Shown here in pieces: positions 23,155 through 34,370 of a stretch of 64,000 nt of DNA. The position numbers and the translations under genes were made by a program. Location: the NCBI RefSeq assembly GCF_030272615.1, contig NC_081411.1, positions 181,436,977 through 181,500,976 of the forward strand. Reading direction: 5' to 3'. The notes under the pieces were generated by a model. It had not been told where the DNA came from and searched no databases. It saw only the letters and a list, made by a program, of their open reading frames with translations. The stretch comes from Cryptomeria japonica. Taxonomy: Eukaryota; Streptophyta; Pinopsida; Cupressales; Cupressaceae. Every line of letters begins with the position of its first letter. Within the stretch, counting starts at the first letter, position 1.

Positions 23155-24864
23155 CTCTTCAGAATATCCTAATTCAAAAATACAAAAAAAAATAAAAAAA
23201 TTTCAAAATACAAAAAAATCATAAAATGAAAAAATCGTTACTTGGTGAAAACCTGGCAAACAGGCACCTTGTGACACATAAAAAAAAATTGAAAAAAAAA
23301 AAATAGAAAAACATTTTCGCCCAACGGTGAAAACCACTTCGGTGGCGCCCTGGGAAAGTACCATGGTGAAAACTGGGTCACCAGTGTCATGCATAGAGAC
23401 ATTGCTCCTCCCTCCTTCAGGATTCTCTTTCATCACTTCACTTTGTACACACTCACGACCAATTCATCCATAATAAACTTACCCATTCTCATCATGGCTT
23501 GTTATTGATCTACCCAAGATTGGTTAGCCGCATCCATAATAAACCTCCCTTTCCCCCTTTTTTAATCCATAATAAATCAACTTCTATCTGTGGCTAAGGC
23601 AAATCCTACTTCTAGTGATGGGTGTGGAACTGAGAGCATAACATGTTCTGAGAAGTACTGTCTCTTCCAACCTTCTTCAGTCTATTCGTGCACAATCCAC
23701 AATAAAGCAACATTTGCATTGCCAATCCACAATAAAGTTTTGTCTTCTCCACAATAAAGTATCAGTTTCATAGATTCAGTCAGTTTCAAATGAGACATAG
23801 CAGCAACAATGGGCTTCAACAAATCAAATCTTTCAACAGACTCAGACAACATTATGGTTCCGTGCTATCTATCCTTTTTGTGAAAGTAAACATTGTGACC
23901 ACAATCAAATAAGACTTATACAAGTGACAAGAGACACTAACCTTGAGGAATACAATGGATGTTGGTGTCGAGTCTTGGTTTTCTTTTGATTTTATCTTTT
24001 GGTGACATGTTTTTTAGCTTTTTCAGGATGTCTCTGACTAGAGGTTCTATCTCCAGGATGTCTTTGACTAGAAAGGCGAGGATGGGGTATCATCACCTAT
24101 TTGTATTTGTTGTCTGTGGATTGTCTTTTAGTAATGCTATGACTTGTCCACGGATATGAGGACACTGAGAGTCTAGTGTGAATTGGGGCATTCCTTGTTT
24201 GTAACTATCTTATCTCCATGCAAACAGGTACAATGACTTTCTGGGTCGAACATATGCCTTGATTGTCATAACCTACTTGCCATAATAAAGCTCAATGATG
24301 ATAACACACAAGAAGCTCTTTCACTTTCATATCTTCTATCTTCCATCCCCCTTTCTTGATTGACTTCCATCATCCTTCTCGAGTCCGCGTAGCTTGCTAT
24401 CACATGACTGAGTATAATGACACACCAAAAACATTTGCATTTCATGTAGTTGCATCTACATTACCACAAATAAGCATTTCATACATACATATAGATATCA
24501 CAACTGCATCACATCCTGCACACAACACCTGCTAGCACAATTTAGATTTGCATTATCATATTCATCTGCATTACATACATTCACATTTGCATCATGCATA
24601 CACATATAAAACATAAAAGAACAAAAAAAAATATATTGCATTGCATCATATACATATTTGTATCCATATCATAAGCATCACATAAGAACATCTCATCACA
24701 TAGGTACACATGCATATAGCTGCCGCAAAGATGAATCATCTCATATATATATATAAAGTGTCATGATACAATGATGTCAAAATCATATGGCTACAATCAC
24801 CCGCAGGTGTCTACATCATCATACAAAAATGGTACAATACTGATACATAGGGAGCCCTCTACGA
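23155..24864 (+). other. Gypsy 3' non-coding region
   Basis: Between pol and the antisense ORF. It starts with an A-rich tract, then several AATCCATAATAAA-like words (23470-23760), then CAT-rich DNA (24440-24720). No coding evidence. The part after about 24650 matches 38455-38640 in the second copy. Confidence 0.6.
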
Positions 24865-25445
24865 CTATGATGAATTCCCTCCCTCAGAGCTGGCTGGCCT
24901 CGACGGAGTCTGAGACCTAGAAGGACCCGCCCCAAGATCATCTCTCTTGGCCCCTGTGTCCTCTGCAGCCACCCCTCGTGTCACCCTATCCGGACAGAGG
25001 AACCCACTGATAACTCCTGCCAACATTGTTAGTAGTGCTAATCCTGTCCATGTCATGGTATCCCATGCCACATGTCCCACCCTCATCTCCAGTCCCGAAT
25101 CCTGGAACACTCGTCTAAGGGCATCCTATCTCCGTCTCGATCGTACAGAATTAGCTCCCCATCGATTGATATCCGCAGAATCCTGTATATATCCTCCAGG
25201 GTGACTGTCATCTCTCCCATCGGCAAATGAAAAGTGCAAGTCTCAGAGTGCCACCTCTCCGCTAGTGCAGTCAGCAATCCCATGTTCACTCAAAACTCAG
25301 GCACATACATAATAAATCGCAAACCCATAACCTCAATGGCAGCTCGATCCTCAAATGTCAGCTTTGGTCGTAACCTCTGCGTCGACAGGAATCTCTCTTG
25401 TGACTCCAGCATAGGCAAATACTCCTGCAGTCACACAAATCAATC
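24865..25445 (-). pseudogene. Antisense plant mobile domain (PMD) ORF, truncated
   Basis: Read against the element, the minus strand gives LTFEDRAAIEVMGLRF, a stop, then MGLLTALAERWHSETC, FHLPMGEMTVTLEDIYRIL and ISIDGEL. This is the N-terminal part of the plant mobile domain (aminotransferase-like), known from plant MAIN-type proteins and from gypsy antisense ORFs. A frame change near 25090 leads to TGLALLTMLAGVISGFLCPD. It then jumps to an acidic tail, without the middle of the domain that the second copy keeps (39416-40110). Function in the element is unknown; antisense expression is inferred. Confidence 0.75.
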
Positions 25446-25464
25446 ATCTCAGTCCTAGTGACAC

Positions 25465-25680
25465 TCATTGTTTATCACAAAGTGTTGCTTCTATCCTAGT
25501 GGTACTCCCTATTCATCACAAAGTACTACATGTTTGGCACTCCCTGTTCATCACAAAGTGCTGCTCACTTTTGCACTCACTGTTCATCACAAAGTGCTGC
25601 TCATATTTTAGTACTCCCTATTCATCACAAAGTACTATATCTTGGTACTCACTGTTCATCACAAAGTGCCTTGATCTATC
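25465..25680. repeat. Minisatellite, six cores about 36 bp apart
   Basis: The core TTCATCACAAAGTGCT (with variants) recurs at about 25472, 25512, 25547, 25583, 25621 and 25655. It lies in the gypsy 3' region. It resembles a spaced-repeat array, but spacers are related and the host is a plant. Confidence 0.88.
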
Positions 25681-26477
25681 CTATCCTAGGGCCTCTGCTT
25701 GAGTGAATCCTCTTGAGAAGTTTCCTAATTGGCAACATATGTTCTATCATAGAATTGTCAATCTTAGCCCTATTTGTTATCCTAGTTTTCCCTAGAGGAC
25801 CTGCTTGAGTGTATCCTCTTAGCAGCTTATCCAATCGACAGCGTATGTTCATCACAGAACTGCCGATTTGACCCAGAAGACACAAATTCACATTTTTGGA
25901 CACAAATGTTCTTTCATGACATAAACACTTTTTTAGACCGCATAAACGTGCCTGGCACCAATGCAGACGCGCCTACACATTTTTGACATTTTTTGGATGC
26001 TATTCTAAGCACATTTATTACTCTACCTAGCATGCATTAATGACAACAATAAATGCATCAAAGTACAAGGAGGTTTTGTGGTACTTACTCGCTCACCTGC
26101 CTCTGCTGGCCTCTGGAATCGGCGAACGCGGTCGAATCTGTGCACCAATGCCATCGCTACTGACTGCTATTGCTCTATCTCGCTCTACACTCTGATCTCT
26201 TGGATGTGTGGATGACAATGAGGATGTTTTCCCCTGGTGGTCTATCTTATAGACTACCCTAGCCCTAGTCTCCTGTGTCAGTCTTCGTTATCCCGTGACT
26301 TTGTCACTTTATCTGGTCAGTCCATTCTAGCCTTTCTTTCTTATCGAGAGATTATCTGTGGTCTTTTCACACATTTTCATCCAATCTCTCAAGGGGGCAT
26401 ATCATTCCCATCTTGGGGCAACTCTATATCAGTTCATCTTATCTTCTTTGAAACAACGTGACAAGCCGCATTGTCTC

Positions 26478-26491
26478 AAAGAGGGGCAAAA
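26478..26491 (+). other. Gypsy polypurine tract
   Basis: AAAGAGGGGCAAAA immediately before the 3' LTR; the priming site for plus-strand DNA. The same tract precedes the LTR at 41929. Confidence 0.85.
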
Positions 26492-27243
26492 TGTAGACAC
26501 CCAAAATTGTCCAGTTTAATTATCTAAGCTTAATTCTTCTATTAATTAAATAAATCTTTATTTATTTAATTAATTCATTTATCTTATTCTAGCCTTATTT
26601 CTCATTTAAATAAATACATTTATTTATTTAAATTATCCTTTTCCTAAATTAAATAAATATCTTATTTATTTAATTGATCTCACTCCTTCTATTAATTAAA
26701 TAAATCTTTATTTATTTAATTAATTCATTAACCTTTTCTACCCATGACACATGTCATTCATCTCTTAATTCATACACTACCTACCCCTTTCATTATTTTA
26801 TTATTTCTTTTACCTACCCTCTAATTATAGCCGACCTCCTTTTACACCTCTCAATCTTATCCCTCCATTTCATATAGTGTCTTCTATATAAGGAGATGCT
26901 TCCTTCATTATCAAACCCCCCCGTTGACTACTTGACTACACTACGCTTTTGAACATAGGCGATCCTACTTGCAACCACATTCCGTTCTTTGTTGAGCTCT
27001 TGTGCACATAAAATCTGAGAGCAAATATATCAAGCAAGATCAGTGGAGATAGGAAGAATGGAGATCCAAACCCTATTGGACATGTGATGGTATAACCTTT
27101 GTGATTTTATTTGATTTGCATTGTCTTAGGTAATCTTCATATGTTATGGTGGATCTTTGTTGTTGTTAGGCTAAGGTTTTTGTGGTTGAATTCATTTAGC
27201 CTTTCAATATCGTTATTATTGTTATCCATTTTCACCATAAACA
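26492..27243 (+). repeat. Gypsy 3' LTR
   Basis: 752 bp, TGTAGACACC...CATAAACA, followed by the duplicated target ACATG (27244-27248). TATA box at 26885-26893. Confidence 0.93.
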
Positions 27244-27440
27244 ACATGTATATACATCTATGTATATATGTATATATATGTATATATATGTATATATACA
27301 TGTATATACATCTATGTATATATGTATATATATGTATATATATGTATATATACATATATATACATATATATATATGTATATGGATGTATATATGTGTGTG
27401 TGTGTGTGTGAGTGTATGTATACATATATATACATATATA
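27244..27440. repeat. (TA/TG)n microsatellite, right half
   Basis: The continuation of 15556-15733 after the gypsy insertion. Ends directly at the LTR of copy A. Confidence 0.95.
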
Positions 27441-28353
27441 TGTTGGTAATTGACACTCATCAGATTCATTTTGTTGTCATTGACGGCAACAAGATCATAT
27501 GCAAGTCATATATTGACATTAGGAGGCATATACCGATAGACATCGGCATTAGAGTATCTAGGATTATACCAGCACCAACACCGGCATCAGTACTTCAAGG
27601 AAGCCGACATCAAGGAAGATTTATTTAGAAAATCATTTTGTAATTATTGTCAAGGCTGACATTGAATATCTTTTGTAATGCATTGTAAGTTGACATAAGG
27701 CATATTGTTTGTAATGGGTATATAGGTCAGTTTGCTAGGTCATTTTGTAGTGTGTGAAAAGTGTGTGACATAGGAGAATATAGAAGAATTGTATAATGCA
27801 ACCTATATATGTATGTAGATCATTTGTATGTGAATGTTATATCATGTAATGATCTATAGATAGTTTGGAAAGCATTCTTGGAGGAGAAGAGATACCGATA
27901 GTAGTGTTCAAGATTTATGAACCAGTACAAAGCAGAGCTAGAACCGGAACTCTATTTGGCATAGTAGATGCATTTTGTGAGTTCATTTTCAATTTTTTAC
28001 TTTAGCATAAGCTTGTAGTCAGTGAGATTCTTGAGTGATGAGCAGTGTGCTCTAGACAATGTGCCTTCCTGCATGTGCAGGCCCCCATTATATGTAATAT
28101 CTTTTCATATGGCTAGTGAATTGATATTGTGGGTCATAAATCACACCGTGGTTTTTCCTCTTTGAGGTTTTCCATGTATAGATTCTATGTGTTATGGTGT
28201 TTATTTATGTGGATGGTTTATTTGCTTCAAGTTATATGTGTATTTGTTTACCAGTTTATATGTGTATGGTATAAAAGGAAAAAATCTTATCATACCGGTA
28301 GAATACTGATTCACACCCCCCCCCCCCCCTCTCAGTGTTCTTGGATCCCAACA
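27441..28353 (+). repeat. 5' LTR of copy A
   Basis: 913 bp, TGTTGGTAAT...TCCCAACA. Near the 3' end it has CACCGTGGTTTTTCC and TGAGGTTTTCCATGTA, then a run of 14 C (28316-28329) and CTCTCAGTG. The PBS is adjacent. Confidence 0.85.
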
Positions 28354-28371
28354 ATTGGTATCAGAGCCTGG
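28354..28371 (+). other. PBS (tRNA-iMet) of copy A
   Basis: ATTGGTATCAGAGCCTGG. The TGGTATCAGAGC core (28356-28367) is the perfect complement of the plant initiator tRNA-Met 3' end. Confidence 0.92.
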
Positions 28372-28427
28372 TACCTTGAAAGAAGTTTAACAGCTTGAGG
28401 AAGATCTTGAAACCAAAATCTTTGAAC

Positions 28428-29465
28428 ATGGCTATGGAGAAGCAACTTGAGATGGCTATTGAGGATTATGATGTTGAAATGATGAAGAACTTGAAATTGC
28501 AAGATGAATTGAATTCTGCAAATGGATTCATTCTTATCCTACAAGAAAGGTTTTCATCTGCTCAAGCCAAGAGAAAGGAACTTTTGCAAAACCCAGATGA
28601 TGAGGAGAAGAATGCACTTAAGGAACAATGTCAGAAAAGAAGTCAAGCAAACATGCTCATGAAGAATGAAATGCAAGATATGATTATGAGGTTATCAAAA
28701 GATATTGAGGACAAAAATAAGAAGGAAGATAATCTTGTTATATCTTTGAAGAACAAATTTGATGAATGTGGCAGATTGACTCACGAGAATAATTTGTTGA
28801 GAATTGATTTGGCACACTCTCAGAACAATGAACAAGAACTTGAAAGACAAATAACTACTCTAAGAGATGATCTGACTACTGCAAGAGAGTATAAAGAAAA
28901 ATTCAGGATTAGTGTTGCACAATTGGTTGACTTATTGAAAAGACAAAAGCAGATTGATGATTCTAGAGGACTTGGATTTGTACAAGGTGAAAGCTTTGGT
29001 ACTTCAAATGAAGATCAGACAACCGGTATGTAGAACTCATCAGAACAGAGGATACCGGTAAGGCAATCCAATGCTTATAAATTCAATGGTAGATGTTTTG
29101 TTTGCAATAAATTTGGGCATATGGCTAAACAATGTATAAATAAAGCAAATCAAAACTACAATTATGTTCCCGATCAATGCACAAATTGCAAGAAATATGG
29201 TCATAGATCAGAAGATTGTAGAATGAATGTTAAATGTCATGCATGTGGAAAGTTTGGACATTTTTCTAATCATTGTAGGTCAAGGAATGACACCGAATAT
29301 GTCAAAACAATTCAAAAGAATAATATTACATGTTATGCATGCAACAAAATAGGTCATATTACTAAGTATTGCAGAAGCAAGACTCAGCCGATTAGCAATG
29401 ATAAAGATAATGAGAAAGGAAAGCAGAAGGTAGATGAAATACAACAAGATCACACCAAGAGATAG
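28428..29465 (+). pseudogene. ORF1 of copy A: coiled coil plus four CCHC knuckles
   Basis: A single frame of about 345 codons, broken only by TAG at 29031-29033. Residues 1-190 are a charged coiled coil starting MAMEKQLEMAIEDYD. A GLGFVQGESFG motif follows, then four knuckles: CFVCNKFGHMAKQC, CTNCKKYGHRSEDC, CHACGKFGHFSNHC and CYACNKIGHITKYC. It is a gag-like, RNA-binding structural protein. The same coiled coil, GLGF motif and multi-knuckle order end the copia gag at 51700-53764. The N-terminal copia gag domain is absent. I chose 28428 because copies A and B align from this Met. Confidence 0.82.
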
Positions 29466-29932
29466 GTTAGAAAATCTGAAGAACCAAGTTGAGATGGATC
29501 TACATTGGTAAATCCACCAGTAGAACAGAGCATTCCTACACTGGCAGGAAATTCCACCGATAACTAAGGCATAGGCCTTATGGGTTGACAAATTCATTGC
29601 AAATATTTCTTATTCCTTGGAGGAGATCAGTAGAGATCTAGAGAGTTGAGTTCATCATTGTTGAAGGTTCACCCGACATAAGACTGTGAAACCAGCATCC
29701 AGTAAGGTACATTGCAAAGCATTTATGATAGATAAAGATTACGGTTTTATCCGCTGATAAAAAGGGAAAGTGAATTCATTTTCACTCACCCCGCATTCAA
29801 GCATTCAGAGCGAAGTAAAGGCAAATTTCAGGGGAATTAAGAGCGAGCAAAGGCATTCTGAAAGGATTTCAAGCAATTATCTGAGAAGCACTAAATCTTC
29901 CACCGGCGTTCACTTTCAGGTATTCTTCAAAA
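29466..29932 (+). other. ORF1-ORF2 intergenic segment
   Basis: 467 bp of mostly non-coding DNA, about as long as the corresponding segment in copy B. No promoter or splice signal is evident. Confidence 0.5.
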
Positions 29933-31034
29933 ATGGCATCTGGATCTTCAGCTCCTACTTTCATTGCAAATCCAATCATTATTGAAGTTAAGGATAGGCT
30001 GAGGCCCATATTCAAGAAAGTTCCCTTGATTGCTAAGAAAGAAGACTCTACGGGAGCATTTTCTAGGGTTCCTGACGACATGATGTAGGTTGAAGATGTG
30101 AGGGCATACATTCACTGCACCCTGGAGGATCTAGGCACATAGGACATCAAAAGCATGTATCAATTTGTGATACTGGGCAGCTTTAGAACCTTCAAGTCAG
30201 AATACAAAGCAATTGAGGATCTAGGGTTAACCAGTATTCGGTACATACCAGAATTCAAATATGAGGTCATCAGATACATTCTAAGCAGGGTTCACAATGA
30301 GTTCATCTAGCTGGATCGGCCTTACATGATCACCAAGGAGTTTATTTAAGCAGTCACTAGCTTACCCAAAGTTGGACAAGAACCTGGCAAGAAAATTTCC
30401 AACACTAAGGTTGAGAAACTCGCCTGTGTAACTCCTGATAGCAGATCAATGAGGATCAACACAATCACTGACACTGATGTGAAATTTGCAAGCATGATAA
30501 TAGGCTATAAGGCAACTCAATCTAATCGATTGAGCTCTGTTGCTAGTTCTTGCATTCATGTTGCATATCAGATGTTGAGGAATAATGCAAAATATGATTT
30601 ATGTGAATGGTTGAGGAGTGAATTGATGTTGAACCTTGGAAAGATCAAGGGAGTTAAGAAAGGAACTTTCATATACGGAAACTTGATTGTTTGTTTAATG
30701 CTTTACTTCCTAAATGAGCTACCCGATCTAGGGAAGAAGCGTTGGGCTCATGACATACTGGTAGGTATATAGATCAAGGAAGCAATCACCAATCTTGGTA
30801 CTGGCAAAGATGAGAAAATTTGAGGTTATTTCAAAACATTCCAAGAAAACATGAGCCAGAGGGAGAGAATATCAAAGAACATTGTGGAGAAGTACTCCAT
30901 TGATATCTGTGTTATGGTGAAAACTGATGAAACTCTTATGGAAGTAGTTGAACCAAGGACCATATGGGTTACATAGCTTGGATATGAGGTGGATGATAGC
31001 ATTTTTGAACTCTATGCAAAAATATTGCTAGATG
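29933..31034 (+). pseudogene. ORF2 of copy A, N-terminal third, several stops
   Basis: From ATG at 29933 one frame aligns with copy B over its whole length: MASGSSAPTFIANP, then STGAFSRVP, YILSRVHNEF, AVTSLP, TDTDVKFASMIIGYKAT, YDLCEWLRSELMLNLGKIK, NLIVCLMLYF and PRTIWVT. At least seven single-base stops interrupt it (for example TGG to TAG in the FWLD motif), but there is no frameshift. The alignment running through the stops shows that the ancestor coded for protein. Function unknown. It ends at the junction at 31034, so about two thirds of ORF2 is lost. Confidence 0.75.
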
Positions 31035-32608
31035 TGTAATGCCCCACCAGGAACCCTAAAGGAAAACAACACAACTAGGCAACTAAAGGGTGAAATAAAT
31101 TTTTTTAGATTAAGTGCATTAATTATAACCATTGCACATCTAATAACACAATGGAAGACTAACACATGATTTCCTAAGGGTTACCAATGAAGATTAATCG
31201 TAGATTATATTAACACCATGGTTAATCCAATTGTCCATTTAATTAGATAAAGTAAATGCTTAAGTTTAAAACTACACATACATCTAAATTCCATAATGAA
31301 TGAATCAAGTATTTCCATGCATTGAATTTTCCATAAATCATTTATACATAAGATCAAAGCAACTGAATTAACATACATTCCACTGACATAATATTACAAT
31401 ATCCATAAATACATGGCTTCCAATAATGCCATAGATTACAAAGTCACAATATCAAGGTTACATAAAAGTTTGATACAATGACCACAAGGTCTCAACTGAA
31501 CAATGATCACAAACATGAGTTGGTACATGAACCACGAACCAAGAAATGCCAGTGAAGCCTTTCCTCGCCTGAAGATATAATCCAGAACATCCGATGGGGA
31601 GTGGCACTACCACCCGACCATGTGATCCCGAAATGGAACCACCCCATCGTGCTAAGAGATAGTAGAAAACCCTCAAGCAAGCAAAGTAAGACAAGTATGA
31701 AAGAACTACAAGACTCTGCAAACATCCATGTGACTCAACTCACAAAACACTAGTGACTTTAAGGAGAGATTATCATCGCATAGCTTGATGGTTACCATGG
31801 TAGGCCTCCTAGGTCCCGACTCTCTGTCCTGGTAACCTCTCCTGGCTTCCGACTCCAACTAAGTCTCATGTGGACCCTACCAATCCTTTCGTGAAGACAA
31901 GGTGGTAAGTTTGTCATTCCAGGCCTTCTTGTAACATTATGAGCCCTGCACTAGCACTTCACCTATGCACGAGGTACATTATCTTAATTAATATTTATTC
32001 CACTCCCCCCAATATATTATTAGGTTATCACTTTTTAACTGACTTTCGACAGGTTATCATGTCATCCACTTTGGGCATGACCCCCGCTTGAAAGCCACTC
32101 TCTCTCATAGGACACTAACAAAAAAGGTCTCTCTACGGGAACTCGATGGTGAAATAGACAGTCATAACTAATCCCGACAAACCACAGGTGAAGGATACAC
32201 AATTACTAACCCAAGATTGACCATTTGGACAAAACACACAATGGCTCACATCAATATGGTTATACAACAATGCCTGACCAAGGAGATATAATAACATAGG
32301 ACACAATGACAACTCAACCAGAATTGCAATGGAATTAAGCTTGACTGCAAACACCATTTACACAAGATCCTAATATAGGCAATCTTTCCTTAAAACAACC
32401 AAATGCATAAATAACTTGCAATTAAAGATTTTCCAGAAAATAAGAAAATACAATTATATTAATACAAATAAATCAATTTGTCATTTGTCCAATAAGGTTT
32501 AAATCAAGCACATAAAATTTAATCTCCTAATGTTTTCAAGCATAAATATAAAATCTCTAAATTTACAAGCTTTTCTGAAAACACCAAACTATAATTTATG
32601 AGCTTTTC
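31035..32608. repeat. Unresolved repeat, possible LTR starting TGTAATGCCCC
   Basis: Starts abruptly inside ORF2 of copy A with TGTAATGCCCCACCAGG, a form common at plant LTR ends, and stops at the permuted copia. It has no coding potential. Without a partner copy I cannot define the other end, the orientation or a target duplication. Confidence 0.4.
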
Positions 32609-33714
32609 AACCAAGAAACTAATCTGTTTCCAAGAAAGAATGCTCCGCCGGTGGTGCTTTTTCTGTCATCCACATCTCCTGCCCAATTTGCATCTGTGTA
32701 TGCACATAGATCAAAGTTTTCATCTCTAGGATACCATAATCTAAGATTAGTAGTGCCTTGTAAGTACCGAAAAATCCTTTTTACTGCTGATTCATGATTT
32801 TTGCTAGGATTACTCTGAAATCTTGAAACAATACATACTGCATTCATAATATCATGTCTTGTTTGTGTTAAATACAGTAAACCTCCTATCATAGATTTAT
32901 ACCTTGTTGGATTAATAGGTGTAGATTCATCTCTTAAAGATAGTTTGTCATTTGTAGTCATAGGTGTGCTTACCGGTTTAGAGTTCTCCATCCCAAATTT
33001 CTTAAGTAACTCTTTTAAGTATTTTGATTGACTCAAGAATATACCTTTTTTAGTCTGTGAAATCTGCAATCCTAAAAATAATTTTATTTCACCAATCATA
33101 GACATTTCAAATTCTTGTTGCATTTTAATAGAAAATTCTTTACACAATCCATCTTCTCCTCCAAATACTATTGTATGCAGGAAAAGTGGGTCGATAGAAT
33201 CGACAACTATATCATCAACAAAAACTTTTATAGCCAAGATGTCATCATTAGTCACTTTATAGTATAAGTTACTGTCAGCATTACCCTTAGAAAAACCAAT
33301 TTTCAAAAGATACTTATCCAATCTTGCAGACCAAGCTCTTGGAGCTTGCTTCAATCCATACAAAGCTTTCTTTAACCTGCAAACCATATCTTTGTCATCT
33401 GTTAAAGAAAATCCATCAGGTTGTTCAATGTAAACTTCCTCCTCAAGATCTCCATTCAAAAATGCACATTTAATATCCATTTGATATACTTTGTAGTTCT
33501 TATGTGTTGAAAAGGCCAAAAACAATCTAACTGCCTCAATTCTAGCTACCAGTGCAAAGGTTTCATTATAGTCAACTCCTTCCTTTTGAGAATATCCCTT
33601 ACACACTAGTCTTGCTTTATTTCTTATAACCTTACCATCTTCATTAAGTTTATTTCTGAATACCCATTTTGTTCCAATTACATTTTTATCTTTAGGCAGG
33701 GAACTAATGTCCAA
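32609..33714 (-). pseudogene. Copia reverse transcriptase and RNase H start
   Basis: Open frame with [54 protein letters not shown], and the active site FVDDI. A 39-bp in-frame insertion (34 bp plus duplicated ACTAT, 33172-33210) separates FVDDI from VFGGED, adding 13 residues beside the catalytic Asp pair. RNase H begins at [13 protein letters not shown] and stops at the element end ([10 protein letters not shown]). It would copy element RNA into DNA; the insertion very probably inactivates it. Confidence 0.9.
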
Positions 33715-34370
33715 GTGTTATTTTTCTCAATTTGCTCTAATTCTTCTTCCATAGCTTTAGTCCAATATTTATCTTTACATGCCTCACTAAATTGATGATG
33801 GTTCAATTTGAGAAATAAACATACCTCTTCATTTGCCAATTTTCCTCTTGTCATAACTCCTTTGTACTTGTTTCCAATTATCTGATCTTCAAAATGATTC
33901 AATCTTACATACCGGGGTGTCTTTGTTTGTTGTTGTTCTTCAGTCATAGTGGAATTCTCAGATGATACCGGTGTAACTGGATCTTCACTCTGTACCGATG
34001 GATTCAGTGTAGGTTCATTTGTTAGAATTTCTGTTACCGGTTCTGAATCTATATACCTTGAAGTTCCTCTGAATTGTTCATCAATTTTTACATTTGTACT
34101 CTCAACAATTTTTTGCAATCTCTTGTTAAAACATCTATATGCTTTTCTCTTAGATGAATAACCAAGAAATATTCCTTCATCACTTAGGATCAAATTTCCC
34201 AATGTACTCATCTCTTCTAATGTAGCATTTGCTTTCAAATATTCTGAAATATTTAAGAGTAGGAGTAATACCAAACCATAGTTCATGAGGGGTCTTACCG
34301 GTTTCACCTTTGATGTGAACTTTGTTGAATGTATAGACCGTTGTACGTACTGCTTCTCTCCAATACACAT
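33678..34370 (-). pseudogene. Copia integrase C-terminal region and integrase-RT linker
   Basis: In a different frame from the integrase core. Contains DEGIFLGYSSKRKAYRCFNKR, the conserved end of the copia integrase, then a Ser/Thr/Glu-rich linker and [30 protein letters not shown], the entry to RT. Frame changes at both ends show decay. Confidence 0.8.

Larger units (their letters stand above)
15734..27243 (+). mobile_element. Ty3/gypsy element, complete ends, RT/IN core deleted
   Basis: 11.5 kb with LTRs at both ends (TGTAGACACC...CATAAACA), 5-bp target duplication ACATG, PBS-like segment, long leader, gag, protease, integrase C-terminal piece, long 3' region with an antisense plant-mobile-domain ORF, and PPT. 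Reverse transcriptase, RNase H and the integrase core are absent between about 22500 and 22850, so it is non-autonomous. The LTRs differ at about 15 positions by eye (about 2 percent) plus a 24-bp gap, so the insertion is fairly young. Antisense ORFs are known in the Tat/Ogre branch of plant gypsy elements; that placement is an inference. Confidence 0.9.
27441..31034 (+). mobile_element. Non-autonomous LTR element, copy A (ORF1/ORF2 family), 3'-truncated
   Basis: 5' LTR, tRNA-iMet PBS, ORF1 (coiled coil and four CCHC knuckles) and the first third of ORF2, in the same order as copy B. No protease, integrase or RT motif is present. It is cut off inside ORF2 at 31034, where a sequence beginning TGTAATGCCCC starts; no 3' LTR of this family follows. 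Confidence 0.8.

Noticed and set aside
25465-25680. CRISPR-like spaced repeats
   Set aside because: Spacers are related to each other, the array lies inside a plant gypsy element, and there are no cas genes.
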